Source: Bog-159 sp035602155
Lineage (GTDB): Bacteria; Acidobacteriota; Terriglobia; Bryobacterales; Bryobacteraceae
NCBI GenBank assembly: GCA_035602155.1
Contig: DATNMW010000169.1
Location: 1-6,399, forward strand
Reading direction: 5' to 3'
DNA: 6,399 bases
Positions 1 to 5,618 of the stretch are shown in pieces (positions within the stretch are counted from its first letter, which is position 1; every line of letters starts with the position of its first letter). The position numbers and the translations under genes are program-made. The notes beneath the pieces are model-generated. The model searched no databases and was not told the DNA's origin. It was given only the letters and a program-made list of their open reading frames with translations.

Positions 1-260
1 GGGGGGGGGGTTGCCGGCTGAGCGGGCGGTTGTTGGTTGGGATCCCGAAGACCGAATGCAGCGTTGGCGCCGGCCAGCCCGATCCGCGTATCAAGACCGG
101 GCAGTCCGGGTTGCGATGAGACGCTTCGGATGCCGAGGGTCACGCCCAGACCGGCGGGCGGCAGATTAAATTTCCGCGGGACAAAATCGCCAGCCAAAAC
201 CGGCGAGCACAAGCCCAGCAATGCGCCGACGAGCACTACGGCTACCGACTGACGAATCAT
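1..260 (-). CDS. Secreted proline-rich protein of unknown function, 3' end outside window (partial)
   Basis: The frame is open from an ATG at 260 to the left edge, giving 86 codons with no stop in the window. Residues 1-23 (MIRQSVAVVLVGALLGLCSP followed by VLA) form a good Sec signal peptide: a short basic start, a hydrophobic core, and an A-x-A-like site (VLA before GD). A cysteine at residue 18 does not sit in a lipobox. The mature part begins GDFVPRKFNLPPAGLGV and becomes rich in Pro, Gln and Ala, ending in codons read from the poly-G/C run at the edge. An AAGGAG lies at 268-273, 7 nt from the ATG, and supports this start. A second in-frame ATG at 326 has an even better AGGAGG but would add 22 codons with atypical usage (AGG, AGA, TCA, ACA, CTA) ahead of the signal peptide, so I prefer 260. 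It lies about 200 nt downstream of the waaA-lpxK gene on the same strand. I do not recognise the family. Confidence 0.7.
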   Translation of the reverse strand, partial: MIRQSVAVVLVGALLGLCSPVLAGDFVPRKFNLPPAGLGVTLGIRSVSSQPGLPGLDTRIGLAGANAAFGLRDPNQQPPAQPATPP

Positions 261-267
261 TAGTGTT

Positions 268-273
268 CTCCTT
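268..273 (-). promoter_or_regulatory. Ribosome-binding site for the ATG at 260
   Basis: Read on the minus strand this is AAGGAG, 7 nt before the ATG at 260. It is one of two competing Shine-Dalgarno sites for the same reading frame, and the one that gives a normal signal peptide. Confidence 0.6.
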
Positions 274-331
274 GAAAAAACAGCTCTCATCGGGAAAAGC
301 AGTCCCGAATTCGAATGGAACCTCATTGTAT

Positions 332-337
332 CCTCCT
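332..337 (-). promoter_or_regulatory. Perfect AGGAGG upstream of an alternative in-frame ATG at 326
   Basis: On the minus strand AGGAGG is followed by 5 nt (ATACA) and an ATG at 324-326. That ATG is exactly 22 codons upstream of, and in frame with, the preferred start at 260, with no stop between. It could give a longer isoform with an extended n-region, or be a vestigial start. Confidence 0.45.
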
Positions 338-366
338 CTTTCTATTTGCCGATCCCGGCACGCAGA

Positions 367-396
367 TATATGCCGGTTGGCGACGATCCATTTCAA
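367..396 (-). promoter_or_regulatory. Possible promoter for the left-edge secreted protein gene
   Basis: In the gap after waaA-lpxK, the minus strand shows TTGAAA (391-396) as a candidate -35 box and an AT-rich CATATA (367-372) as a poor -10 with an 18-nt spacer. The match is weak. The gap is otherwise featureless, and no clear terminator for the upstream gene is visible. Confidence 0.18.
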
Positions 397-461
397 GAAA
401 TTTTTCAGAAAGCGCGGGCGGGGCGGGCTGGGAGCCGGCTGGGGAGCCTGCCTCGCAACGA

Positions 462-2825
462 TCATCGCAGGCGCTTTGAAATGGCGGCCAGAAATTCGTC
501 TTCGCGGTCCAGGTGCACCGCGATGCGCAACCAGTAGAGCGGCAACGGCGCAAGCAGACCATCGGGGTCTTCGCCGAGGTTGACCAGGTCCTTCTCAGTG
601 GTGAGCACTGCCTCGATACCGTCGTCGCGGAATTGGCGGGCCATATAGCGCAGTTCGTGCGGCTTGTAGGTGTGATGGTCTTCGAATTCGATGCTGATGG
701 GAGCGTGCAATCCGAGGTCCGCCAGCATGCACCAGAAGTATCCCGGATTTCCAATTCCGCAGAAGGCGGCCACGCGCCGGTAGGGCAGCGCATCGGCGGC
801 CACGCTTCGGCCGGCCGCGCCGGAAACCCAGGCCTCCGGCTGCGCGCGCGCATGAAAGAGCGGCACGCGCGGGTACCGGCTCCGCAGAAAATGTTCGGCG
901 GCTTGGGCGACGCGGCCGGACTCGCTACGGGTGATCACGAAGATATCCGCGCGCGACAAGCCCGCCAGCGGCTCGCGCAAGCGGCCCAGCGGCAACGGAA
1001 AGCCGCCGCCGAAAGGGTCCAGCGCATCCACCAGCACGATGTCCAGGCGGCGACCCAACCGTACGTGTTGAAACCCGTCGTCCAGGACGACCACGTCGAC
1101 GCCGAATTCGTGTTCCAGCAATTGGCCGACGCGCCAGCGGTCGGCGCCGATACCGACAGGCGCCAGGCCTGCGCGCAGAAACAATTGGGGCTCATCGCCG
1201 GATTGCTCGACGGGCACGTGCGCGCCGGCTGCCACGGCCTGGTGCGGATGCGGCGAGTGGCGGCCGTACCCACGCGTCAGGATGCCGGGTTTCCAGCCGG
1301 CCTCCTTCAGCCGGCGCACCAGATGCAGGACCATGGGGGTCTTACCGGTGCCGCCCACCGTGATATTGCCGACGCTAATGACGGGCACTTGCAGGCGACG
1401 CCGGCGCGAGGCGTTGCGGGCGCGATGCAGGCTGCCGCCCCAAATCCAGAGCCGCGAGAGCATCCAAAGGAAGGCAAAGCCGGGCTGGGCCGGGCGGTAT
1501 CGAGGCATATGCCGGGCAAAGATCTCATGCGCGTGGTTGGCCGCGATGGCGGTGGCTCCCTGCCGGGCGCGGGCGCAGGATGCCGCTTTCGCGCCGAGGT
1601 CCGCGGCGCGTGCGGGATTCTCCAGTATTTCCGTGACGGCGGCAGCCAGGGTAGCCGCATCGTGTACTTCGACCAGGGCGCCGGCCGCCCGGAAATCGGC
1701 AGCAATTTCGGCGAAGTTTTCCATATGGGCACCCGCCACGATAGGGCGCGCGGCCAGCGCCGGCTCCAGGATATTATGACCGCCGCGGGAGGCCAGCGTG
1801 CCACCCATGAAGACCACGTCCGCCAATGGGAAGAGGCTGGCCAGTTCGCCGATGGAATCGAGCAGCAGGGCGCCGGGCAGCGGCAGATCCTCGGAGCCGG
1901 TCAACCCGGAGCGGCGGACGAACGGGACCCCAGCCCGGGCCAGCGCCTGCGCGGCCGCATCGAAGCGCTCCGGCTTGCGTGGGGCCAGCAGCAGGAGCAA
2001 GCCAGGCTCTCGCGCGGTAATCTGTTGAAAAGCGCCAATTACGGTGGCGTCTTCATCCGGATCGCCGACGGCCGCGGGCGGCATGGTGCTTGCGGCGATC
2101 CAGACAGCGCGCGGATGCAGGCGGTCCAAGAGGCGGCTGACCGGCGATTCCGGCCCAGCCACGCGCGCCTCTAAATCGTATTTAAGATTGCCGGCGACGC
2201 GGACGGTTTCCGGCGGCGCGCCAATGGCAATCCAACGCTGGCGCATGTCTTCGCTCTGCGCCAACAGCAGATCGATTTGCGCGAGCACGCCGCCGAAGAA
2301 CCAGCGCAACGCGCGATAGCGGCCAAACGCGCGGTTGGAGATGCGGCCGTTGATCAGCAGCAGTCCCGCGGCGGCGCGCTTGGTCTCGCGGAACAAGTTG
2401 GGCCAGATCTCGGTTTCCATGACGACAACCAGAGACGGCCGCATCGCGCGCAGCACGCGCCGCACGGCGAAAACGTAGTCGATCGGCGCGTAAAACACGC
2501 TAGCCAGATCGCCCAGCTTTTGGGTGGCGGTTTGGTATCCGGCCAGGGTGGAGACGGAGAGGAAGACGGGCGAGCGCGGCAATCGCGCGCGCAATTGGCG
2601 CACCAGTTCAACGGCCGAAACGACTTCGCCAACGGAAACCGCGTGCAACCAAATCGCGCCGGGGACGGTCTGTCTAAAGGAAGCGGGCAGGAAGCCGCAG
2701 CGTTGCCCAAAAAAACGGAAGTAGGCGCGTTGGCGAATGCCGCGCCATAGGAAGTAGAACAGAACGATGGGCCAGCCAATCGCCTGCAGGAGGCGGTAGA
2801 GTAAATAAATGCCTTTTATTTTCAA
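462..2825 (-). CDS. waaA-lpxK: Fused Kdo transferase (WaaA/KdtA) and tetraacyldisaccharide 4'-kinase (LpxK), 787 aa
   Basis: One frame, counted from a TTG at 2825, encodes two inner-membrane lipid A enzymes. Residues about 1-440 are WaaA, which transfers Kdo from CMP-Kdo to lipid IVA: an N-terminal membrane helix (residues 5-28), HAVSVGE with the probable catalytic Glu67, METEIWPNL (137-145), GNLKYD (212-217) and GGTLASRGGHNILEPA (about 341-356). Residues about 441-787 are LpxK, which phosphorylates the 4' position of the lipid A disaccharide: a short N-terminal membrane segment, the P-loop in VGNITVGGTGKTP (485-497), LTRGYGR (516-522), a GDEP motif (543-546) with the likely catalytic Asp, DDGFQH (582-587) and a DHH motif (716-718). 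Both halves have near-normal family length, so neither looks degenerate. The TTG has GAGGAG 10 nt upstream and matches the usual WaaA N-terminus; a GTG at 2843 and an ATG at 2888 are alternatives lying deeper in the divergent gene. Met440 (codon 1506-1508) could in principle start a separate LpxK, but no stop separates the domains. Confidence 0.93.
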   Translation of the reverse strand: MKIKGIYLLYRLLQAIGWPIVLFYFLWRGIRQRAYFRFFGQRCGFLPASFRQTVPGAIWLHAVSVGEVVSAVELVRQLRARLPRSPVFLSVSTLAGYQTATQKLGDLASVFYAPIDYVFAVRRVLRAMRPSLVVVMETEIWPNLFRETKRAAAGLLLINGRISNRAFGRYRALRWFFGGVLAQIDLLLAQSEDMRQRWIAIGAPPETVRVAGNLKYDLEARVAGPESPVSRLLDRLHPRAVWIAASTMPPAAVGDPDEDATVIGAFQQITAREPGLLLLLAPRKPERFDAAAQALARAGVPFVRRSGLTGSEDLPLPGALLLDSIGELASLFPLADVVFMGGTLASRGGHNILEPALAARPIVAGAHMENFAEIAADFRAAGALVEVHDAATLAAAVTEILENPARAADLGAKAASCARARQGATAIAANHAHEIFARHMPRYRPAQPGFAFLWMLSRLWIWGGSLHRARNASRRRRLQVPVISVGNITVGGTGKTPMVLHLVRRLKEAGWKPGILTRGYGRHSPHPHQAVAAGAHVPVEQSGDEPQLFLRAGLAPVGIGADRWRVGQLLEHEFGVDVVVLDDGFQHVRLGRRLDIVLVDALDPFGGGFPLPLGRLREPLAGLSRADIFVITRSESGRVAQAAEHFLRSRYPRVPLFHARAQPEAWVSGAAGRSVAADALPYRRVAAFCGIGNPGYFWCMLADLGLHAPISIEFEDHHTYKPHELRYMARQFRDDGIEAVLTTEKDLVNLGEDPDGLLAPLPLYWLRIAVHLDREDEFLAAISKRLR
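2788..2793 (+). promoter_or_regulatory. Ribosome-binding site of the secreted-protein gene, inside waaA-lpxK
   Basis: A perfect AGGAGG lies 15 nt before the ATG at 2809. The spacing is long, but no better site is present. It sits within the N-terminal codons of the divergent waaA-lpxK gene. Confidence 0.45.
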
Positions 2826-3423
2826 ACGGTTGGCTCTCCTCACGAGTATAGCGATGGTGCTTGCGCCAGACAAGGCGCAGACGGCCAAGAAAGAGGAACC
2901 GAAGTTTACTCCGGACGCGGCGGCCAGTTATGCGTCGCACCAGACCAGCGAGAAGGTTACCATCGGGGTACGGCCATTTTTCAACGACGACGATACGCGT
3001 CCTGTGTTCGGCAAACATAATCCCTACAATTACGGGGTGCTGCCGGTGTTGGTGGTCATCCAAAACGACAGTCCCAAGACGATCCGGGTGCAATCGCTGC
3101 AAGCCGTGTGGGTGGGGCCAAACCGCGACCGGGTGGAGGCCACGCCAGCCAAGGATGTTCGCTTTCTGATCGGGCCTAAACGGCCCAACGCGATACCGGG
3201 GACGCCGCCTGCAGTCATCGGGCACAAGAATCCGCTGGATACCTGGGAGATCGAAGGGCGCGCGTTCAACGCGCAGGTGCTGCCGCCGGGACAATCGGCG
3301 AGCGGCTTCTTCTATTTCCAGACGGGATATCAGCGGGGCGCGAGCGTCTACCTGAGCGGGCTGCGCGAGGCGGACTCGGGGCGGGAGTTGCTCTATTTCG
3401 AGATCCCGATTGTGGATAAGTGA
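2809..3423 (+). CDS. Secreted protein of unknown function, 204 aa
   Basis: The start ATG gives a Sec-type signal sequence: basic FKR, then a hydrophobic stretch (residues 8-19, LALLTSIAMVLA), then a probable cleavage region near DKAQTA. A later ATG at 2854 would destroy this signal, which supports 2809. The mature part is charged at first (KKEEPKF) and then predicted to be mostly beta: a VTIGVRPFF segment, a hydrophobic strand (VLPVLVVIQNDS) and a C-terminal block with GFFYFQTGYQRGASVYLSGL (about residues 165-184) and LLYFEIPI. Strand-rich segments ending in a short tail suggest a compact periplasmic or surface domain. Codon usage is GC-rich at third positions, like the neighbours. I do not recognise a named family; it has the look of a conserved acidobacterial hypothetical. 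It is divergent from waaA-lpxK with a 17-nt overlap of coding starts, and its end converges on the zinc-ribbon gene. Confidence 0.8.
   Translation: MPFIFKRLALLTSIAMVLAPDKAQTAKKEEPKFTPDAAASYASHQTSEKVTIGVRPFFNDDDTRPVFGKHNPYNYGVLPVLVVIQNDSPKTIRVQSLQAVWVGPNRDRVEATPAKDVRFLIGPKRPNAIPGTPPAVIGHKNPLDTWEIEGRAFNAQVLPPGQSASGFFYFQTGYQRGASVYLSGLREADSGRELLYFEIPIVDK
2836..2841 (-). promoter_or_regulatory. Ribosome-binding site of waaA-lpxK, inside the divergent gene
   Basis: On the minus strand GAGGAG lies 10 nt before the TTG at 2825. It decides that start over the unsupported upstream ATG at 2888. It lies within the signal-peptide codons of the plus-strand gene. Confidence 0.5.
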
Positions 3424-3479
3424 GTGTGGGATCAAGCGTCCGGGGCGAAGCAGAATTCGGTTGCCCGCCGCTACAGGAT

Positions 3480-3629
3480 TCAGCCGATTCCCAACTCGTC
3501 GATCCGCTCCAAAACACTCCCGCACTGCCGGCAGATCACGGCTTGGCAATCACCGCATACCAGCGGGTCGGCAACTGCTTTGGCACAAGCAGGGCAATAG
3601 AAATCCGTGAGCGGGACGGCACCGGGCAT
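3480..3629 (-). CDS. Tiny zinc-ribbon-type protein with three CxxC pairs, 49 aa
   Basis: A short frame that small-gene cut-offs easily miss. It begins MPGAVPLTDFYCPACAKAV and carries CPAC (residues 12-15), CGDC (25-28) and CRQC (33-36), then a charged tail ending ERIDELGIG. Six cysteines in three evenly spaced CxxC pairs are typical of treble-clef or zinc-ribbon folds binding one or two zinc ions; no enzyme motif is visible. The ATG at 3629 is the first usable start because an in-frame TAA lies four codons upstream. No good Shine-Dalgarno is present; instead a 5-bp hairpin ends 2 nt before the ATG. It starts 48 nt after the stop of the FAD oxidoreductase on the same strand, so the two may be co-transcribed. 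It could be a partner or adaptor for the oxidoreductase or an unrelated small metal-binding protein; the sequence does not decide. Confidence 0.72.
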   Translation of the reverse strand: MPGAVPLTDFYCPACAKAVADPLVCGDCQAVICRQCGSVLERIDELGIG

Positions 3630-3631
3630 TC

Positions 3632-3647
3632 GTGGGTATTATCCCAC
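3632..3647 (-). promoter_or_regulatory. Short hairpin immediately before the zinc-ribbon start codon
   Basis: GTGGG and CCCAC flank a 6-nt AT loop, making a perfect 5-bp stem that ends 2 nt before the ATG at 3629 on the minus strand. The loop region reads GATAAT on the minus strand, so a -10 box for a leaderless transcript is an alternative reading. No matching -35 box is clear. Confidence 0.3.
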
Positions 3648-3677
3648 TCTTTACCTGGTTGACGCGGGAATTCCCAG

Positions 3678-4838
3678 TCACAACACGGCGGTCTCCTCCA
3701 GCATGCGGCCTTCCGCGAAACGTTCCAGTCCCAGATCGCGCGCGTCGATCAAACTGCTGGCGCCTTGCAGAATCAGATCGGCGGTGATGCGGCCCGTGGC
3801 AGGCGAATGCATCACGCCGTGGCCGCTGAAACCATTCGCAAAGAAGAGTCCCGGCACACCCGGAGCGGGGCCGATGATGGCGTGACGATCCGGCGTGACG
3901 GCGTACAGGCCCGCCCAGGCGCGATGCGGATTCACCTGCAGTTCCTCGAAGCACGGAACACGGTCGACGGCGTGCGTCAGAATCTTCTCGATGAATGCCG
4001 GGTCGAAGGCAGTCTTGAAGCCGGGCGTCTCCTCCGGATCGTTCCAGGCCATCAGCAGGCCCAGCCCTTCGGGCCGGAAATGGAAGCCGGTGGACATATC
4101 GATCACCATGGGCAGGCGATCCGGCAAGCCGGGGAATGGCTCGGTGGGAACCAGCATGCGCCGCAGCGGCACGATGGGAAGATCGATGCCCGCCATGCGC
4201 GCGACGTGGGCGGCCCAGGGTCCGGCGGCGTTGACGACGGTGCGCGCCGCAACGTTGCCGTTGGTGGTGCGGACGCCCGCCACGCCGCGCGCATCCGTGT
4301 CGATGCCCGTAACTTCGACATTGCGCCAGAGCCTGGCGCCGTGTTCGGCGGCCGCGGCCATAAAGCCCTTCATGACGCTGTAAGGGTCCACGAAGCCGTC
4401 CGTGGCGCAGAAGCTGCCGCCCAGGATATCGCCGGAACGCAGTTGCGGCAGCCTGTGGATTACCTCATCCCGACTGAGCATCTCTACGCGCTGCAAGCCC
4501 AGGGCGACCTGGCGTTCGAGGTTGCGGCGCAGGTATGCGAGATGTTGCGGCGCGGTGGCTACGAATAGATATCCGTGGGACTTGTACTCCGAGGGGCGTC
4601 CGGTAATTTCCTCAAACGCCGCGAAGATCGGGATGGAGTAGAGCGACATGCGGATGTTCACGGCGGTGGCAAACTGCGCGCGCACGCCGCCCATGCTCTT
4701 GCCCGTGGATCCCAGCCCTTGTTGGCTTTCGCGCTCGATCGCCAACACGTTGCGGCATCCCGCCTGGGTGAGGTGCCAGGCGACGCTCGATCCCACGATG
4801 CCGCCGCCGATAATCACCACGTCTGCCGTTTCGGACAT
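3678..4838 (-). CDS. DAO-family FAD-dependent oxidoreductase, sarcosine oxidase beta-like, 386 aa
   Basis: This is a flavoprotein amine or amino-acid oxidase/dehydrogenase of the D-amino-acid oxidase superfamily, probably cytoplasmic as no signal peptide is seen. The N-terminus has the Rossmann dinucleotide motif GGGIVG (residues 11-16) with the acidic Glu35 that binds the adenosine ribose. The flavin-site segment GSTGKSMGGVRAQF (43-56) is typical of sarcosine oxidase beta subunits and glycine/dimethylglycine oxidase relatives. VVNAAGPWAAHVA lies mid-protein. The C-terminal FAD motif is GLYAVTPDRHAIIGPAPG followed by GLFFANGFSGHGVMHSPATG (330-349). The length (about 390) matches single-domain family members. 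The substrate cannot be read from sequence; N-methylglycine, proline or another secondary amine are candidates. No strong Shine-Dalgarno precedes the ATG at 4838. The gene is divergent from the STAS gene and is followed by the 49-aa zinc-ribbon gene. Confidence 0.88.
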   Translation of the reverse strand: MSETADVVIIGGGIVGSSVAWHLTQAGCRNVLAIERESQQGLGSTGKSMGGVRAQFATAVNIRMSLYSIPIFAAFEEITGRPSEYKSHGYLFVATAPQHLAYLRRNLERQVALGLQRVEMLSRDEVIHRLPQLRSGDILGGSFCATDGFVDPYSVMKGFMAAAAEHGARLWRNVEVTGIDTDARGVAGVRTTNGNVAARTVVNAAGPWAAHVARMAGIDLPIVPLRRMLVPTEPFPGLPDRLPMVIDMSTGFHFRPEGLGLLMAWNDPEETPGFKTAFDPAFIEKILTHAVDRVPCFEELQVNPHRAWAGLYAVTPDRHAIIGPAPGVPGLFFANGFSGHGVMHSPATGRITADLILQGASSLIDARDLGLERFAEGRMLEETAVL

Positions 4839-4917
4839 GTGGCTACTATTCTGGCACAGGGGGACGCGAAGATTCTGAACCTTTTGGCCTCCCCATTCGT
4901 CTTATGATTTGAAACGT

Positions 4918-4943
4918 TTTGATCGGTTGAACGCACTATCAAA
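4918..4943. promoter_or_regulatory. Inverted repeat in the divergent intergenic region (possible operator)
   Basis: TTTGAT (4918-4923) and ATCAAA (4938-4943) form a 6-bp inverted repeat with a 14-nt spacer. They lie in the AT-richer 130-nt gap between the oxidoreductase and STAS starts. An AAACGTTT palindrome (4912-4919) overlaps the left arm. A regulator site is possible but the arms are short and chance is a fair explanation. No convincing sigma-70 promoter pair was found in either direction. Confidence 0.2.
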
Positions 4944-4968
4944 TAGAGCGTGAGTTGCCGGAGTGTAT

Positions 4969-5319
4969 ATGCGTTTTGAGTCCCAAATTCGCGATGGGGT
5001 TTGCATCCTGCGCCCGCAGGGCCGGTTCGTAACCGGCTCCGACGCAGAACTTGTGTCCGCGCGGAATTTCCTGCAAGAAATCGGCACATGCAGGGCTGTC
5101 CTCGATTTGAGCGCCGTTCCTTATCTTGATTCGACCGGCTTGGCCTTTGTCGTGGAACTCCACAAATCCCTGGCCAGCCGCGGGGGGCAACTGTTTCTGG
5201 CGAATGCCAAGCGGCGGGTCCGCGAAGTCCTGCAGATGACCCATATCGATGAAATCATCCCGCTGTTCCAGGATGTGGAGGGCGCGGAGGCGGCGCTCCG
5301 CGGTGAAGTGCTGTGCTGA
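4969..5319 (+). CDS. STAS-domain protein (anti-sigma factor antagonist type), 116 aa
   Basis: A single STAS domain fills the protein. Residues 1-20 give the beta hairpin seen in SpoIIAA/RsbV-like proteins (MRFESQIRDGVCILRPQGRF). The hallmark segment is AVLDLSAVPYLDSTGLAFVV (44-63), with Ser55 at the position phosphorylated by anti-sigma kinases in the family. It is followed by the helix and strand LHKSLASRGGQLFLANAKRR and an EVLQMTHIDEIIPLF tail. Such proteins bind an anti-sigma kinase and release a sigma factor or control another partner switch; no kinase, phosphatase or sigma gene lies within this window. The ATG at 4969 is chosen because GGAG (4960-4963) lies 5 nt upstream; a GTG at 4963 would overlap that site. 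Its stop overlaps the start of the next small membrane protein gene. Confidence 0.9.
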   Translation: MRFESQIRDGVCILRPQGRFVTGSDAELVSARNFLQEIGTCRAVLDLSAVPYLDSTGLAFVVELHKSLASRGGQLFLANAKRRVREVLQMTHIDEIIPLFQDVEGAEAALRGEVLC

Positions 5320-5504
5320 CGTTTCTGGTGTGGTGCGTGGTGCTGTTCTTCTGCTGGCCGCTGGCCTTGGTCGCGCTGGTAATATATCCGCTAATCTGGC
5401 TGCTGCTGTTGCCCTTCCGGATCGTGGGGATCGCGGTGGGAGGAGCGCTGGAATTGGTATGGGCCATCGTCACTTTGCCGGCGCGGGTTTTGCGGCGGGT
5501 CTAG
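5313..5504 (+). CDS. Small hydrophobic membrane protein, 63 aa
   Basis: A GTG start at 5313 overlaps the STAS stop by 7 nt (GTGCTGA), a layout typical of translational coupling; no independent ribosome-binding site is clear. The protein is almost wholly hydrophobic: residues 3-34 form one long or two short membrane segments (LFFCWPLALVALVIYPLIWL in the middle), a basic break PFR follows (35-37), a second segment runs to about residue 54, and the end is basic (PARVLRRV). No catalytic motif is visible and I cannot name a family. The overlap with the STAS gene suggests the two are made together, perhaps as a membrane partner, but that is inference. The gene ends 3 nt before the nested inverted repeat. 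Confidence 0.65.
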   Translation: MLTFLVWCVVLFFCWPLALVALVIYPLIWLLLLPFRIVGIAVGGALELVWAIVTLPARVLRRV

Positions 5505-5536
5505 TCTAGCAGCCCGTGGCAGAAGTGGCAAAACAC

Positions 5537-5562
5537 CGCTTACTGACGTGCGCGGCTCAGTA
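5537..5562 (+). repeat. Left inner REP-like unit
   Basis: A 26-nt unit with core CTGACGTGCGCGGCTC (5543-5558). It pairs imperfectly with the unit at 5575-5600, with 13 of 16 core positions complementary. Confidence 0.5.
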
Positions 5563-5574
5563 GATTCAGTGCGT

Positions 5575-5600
5575 TACGGAGCCACGACCGTCAGGGAGTG
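5575..5600 (-). repeat. Right inner REP-like unit
   Basis: The inverted partner of the unit at 5537-5562. Read on the minus strand its core is CTGACGGTCGTGGCTC, and it directly abuts the right 19-bp arm. Confidence 0.5.
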
Positions 5601-5618
5601 ACTTCTGCCACGGGCTGC

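Noticed and set aside
323..853. A 176-codon minus-strand frame at the end of waaA-lpxK
   Set aside because: It is a frame-shifted shadow of the LpxK C-terminal domain; the LpxK frame itself remains intact to its TGA at 462.
513..2174. A 553-codon open frame on the plus strand
   Set aside because: It is antisense to waaA-lpxK, whose minus-strand frame holds all conserved motifs of two enzyme families. The plus-strand translation is low-complexity (rich in G, R, A, Q) with no recognisable domain; long antisense frames are expected at this GC content.
3424..3479. Terminator between the convergent secreted-protein and zinc-ribbon genes
   Set aside because: Only a weak stem with a G-U pair (GGGCGA with TTGCCC) and no T-run is present.
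2674..3549. A 291-codon minus-strand frame across the secreted-protein gene
   Set aside because: It overlaps both waaA-lpxK and the plus-strand gene in other frames, is Arg/Pro/His-rich and has no domain. The plus-strand frame has a signal peptide and a globular-like composition.
3550..3954. A 134-codon minus-strand frame across the zinc-ribbon and oxidoreductase 3' end
   Set aside because: It is out of frame with both; its composition is Arg-rich shadow-like, while the 49-codon frame carries regular CxxC pairs.
3765..4568. A 267-codon plus-strand frame
   Set aside because: It is antisense to the FAD oxidoreductase, which has clear motifs from end to end.
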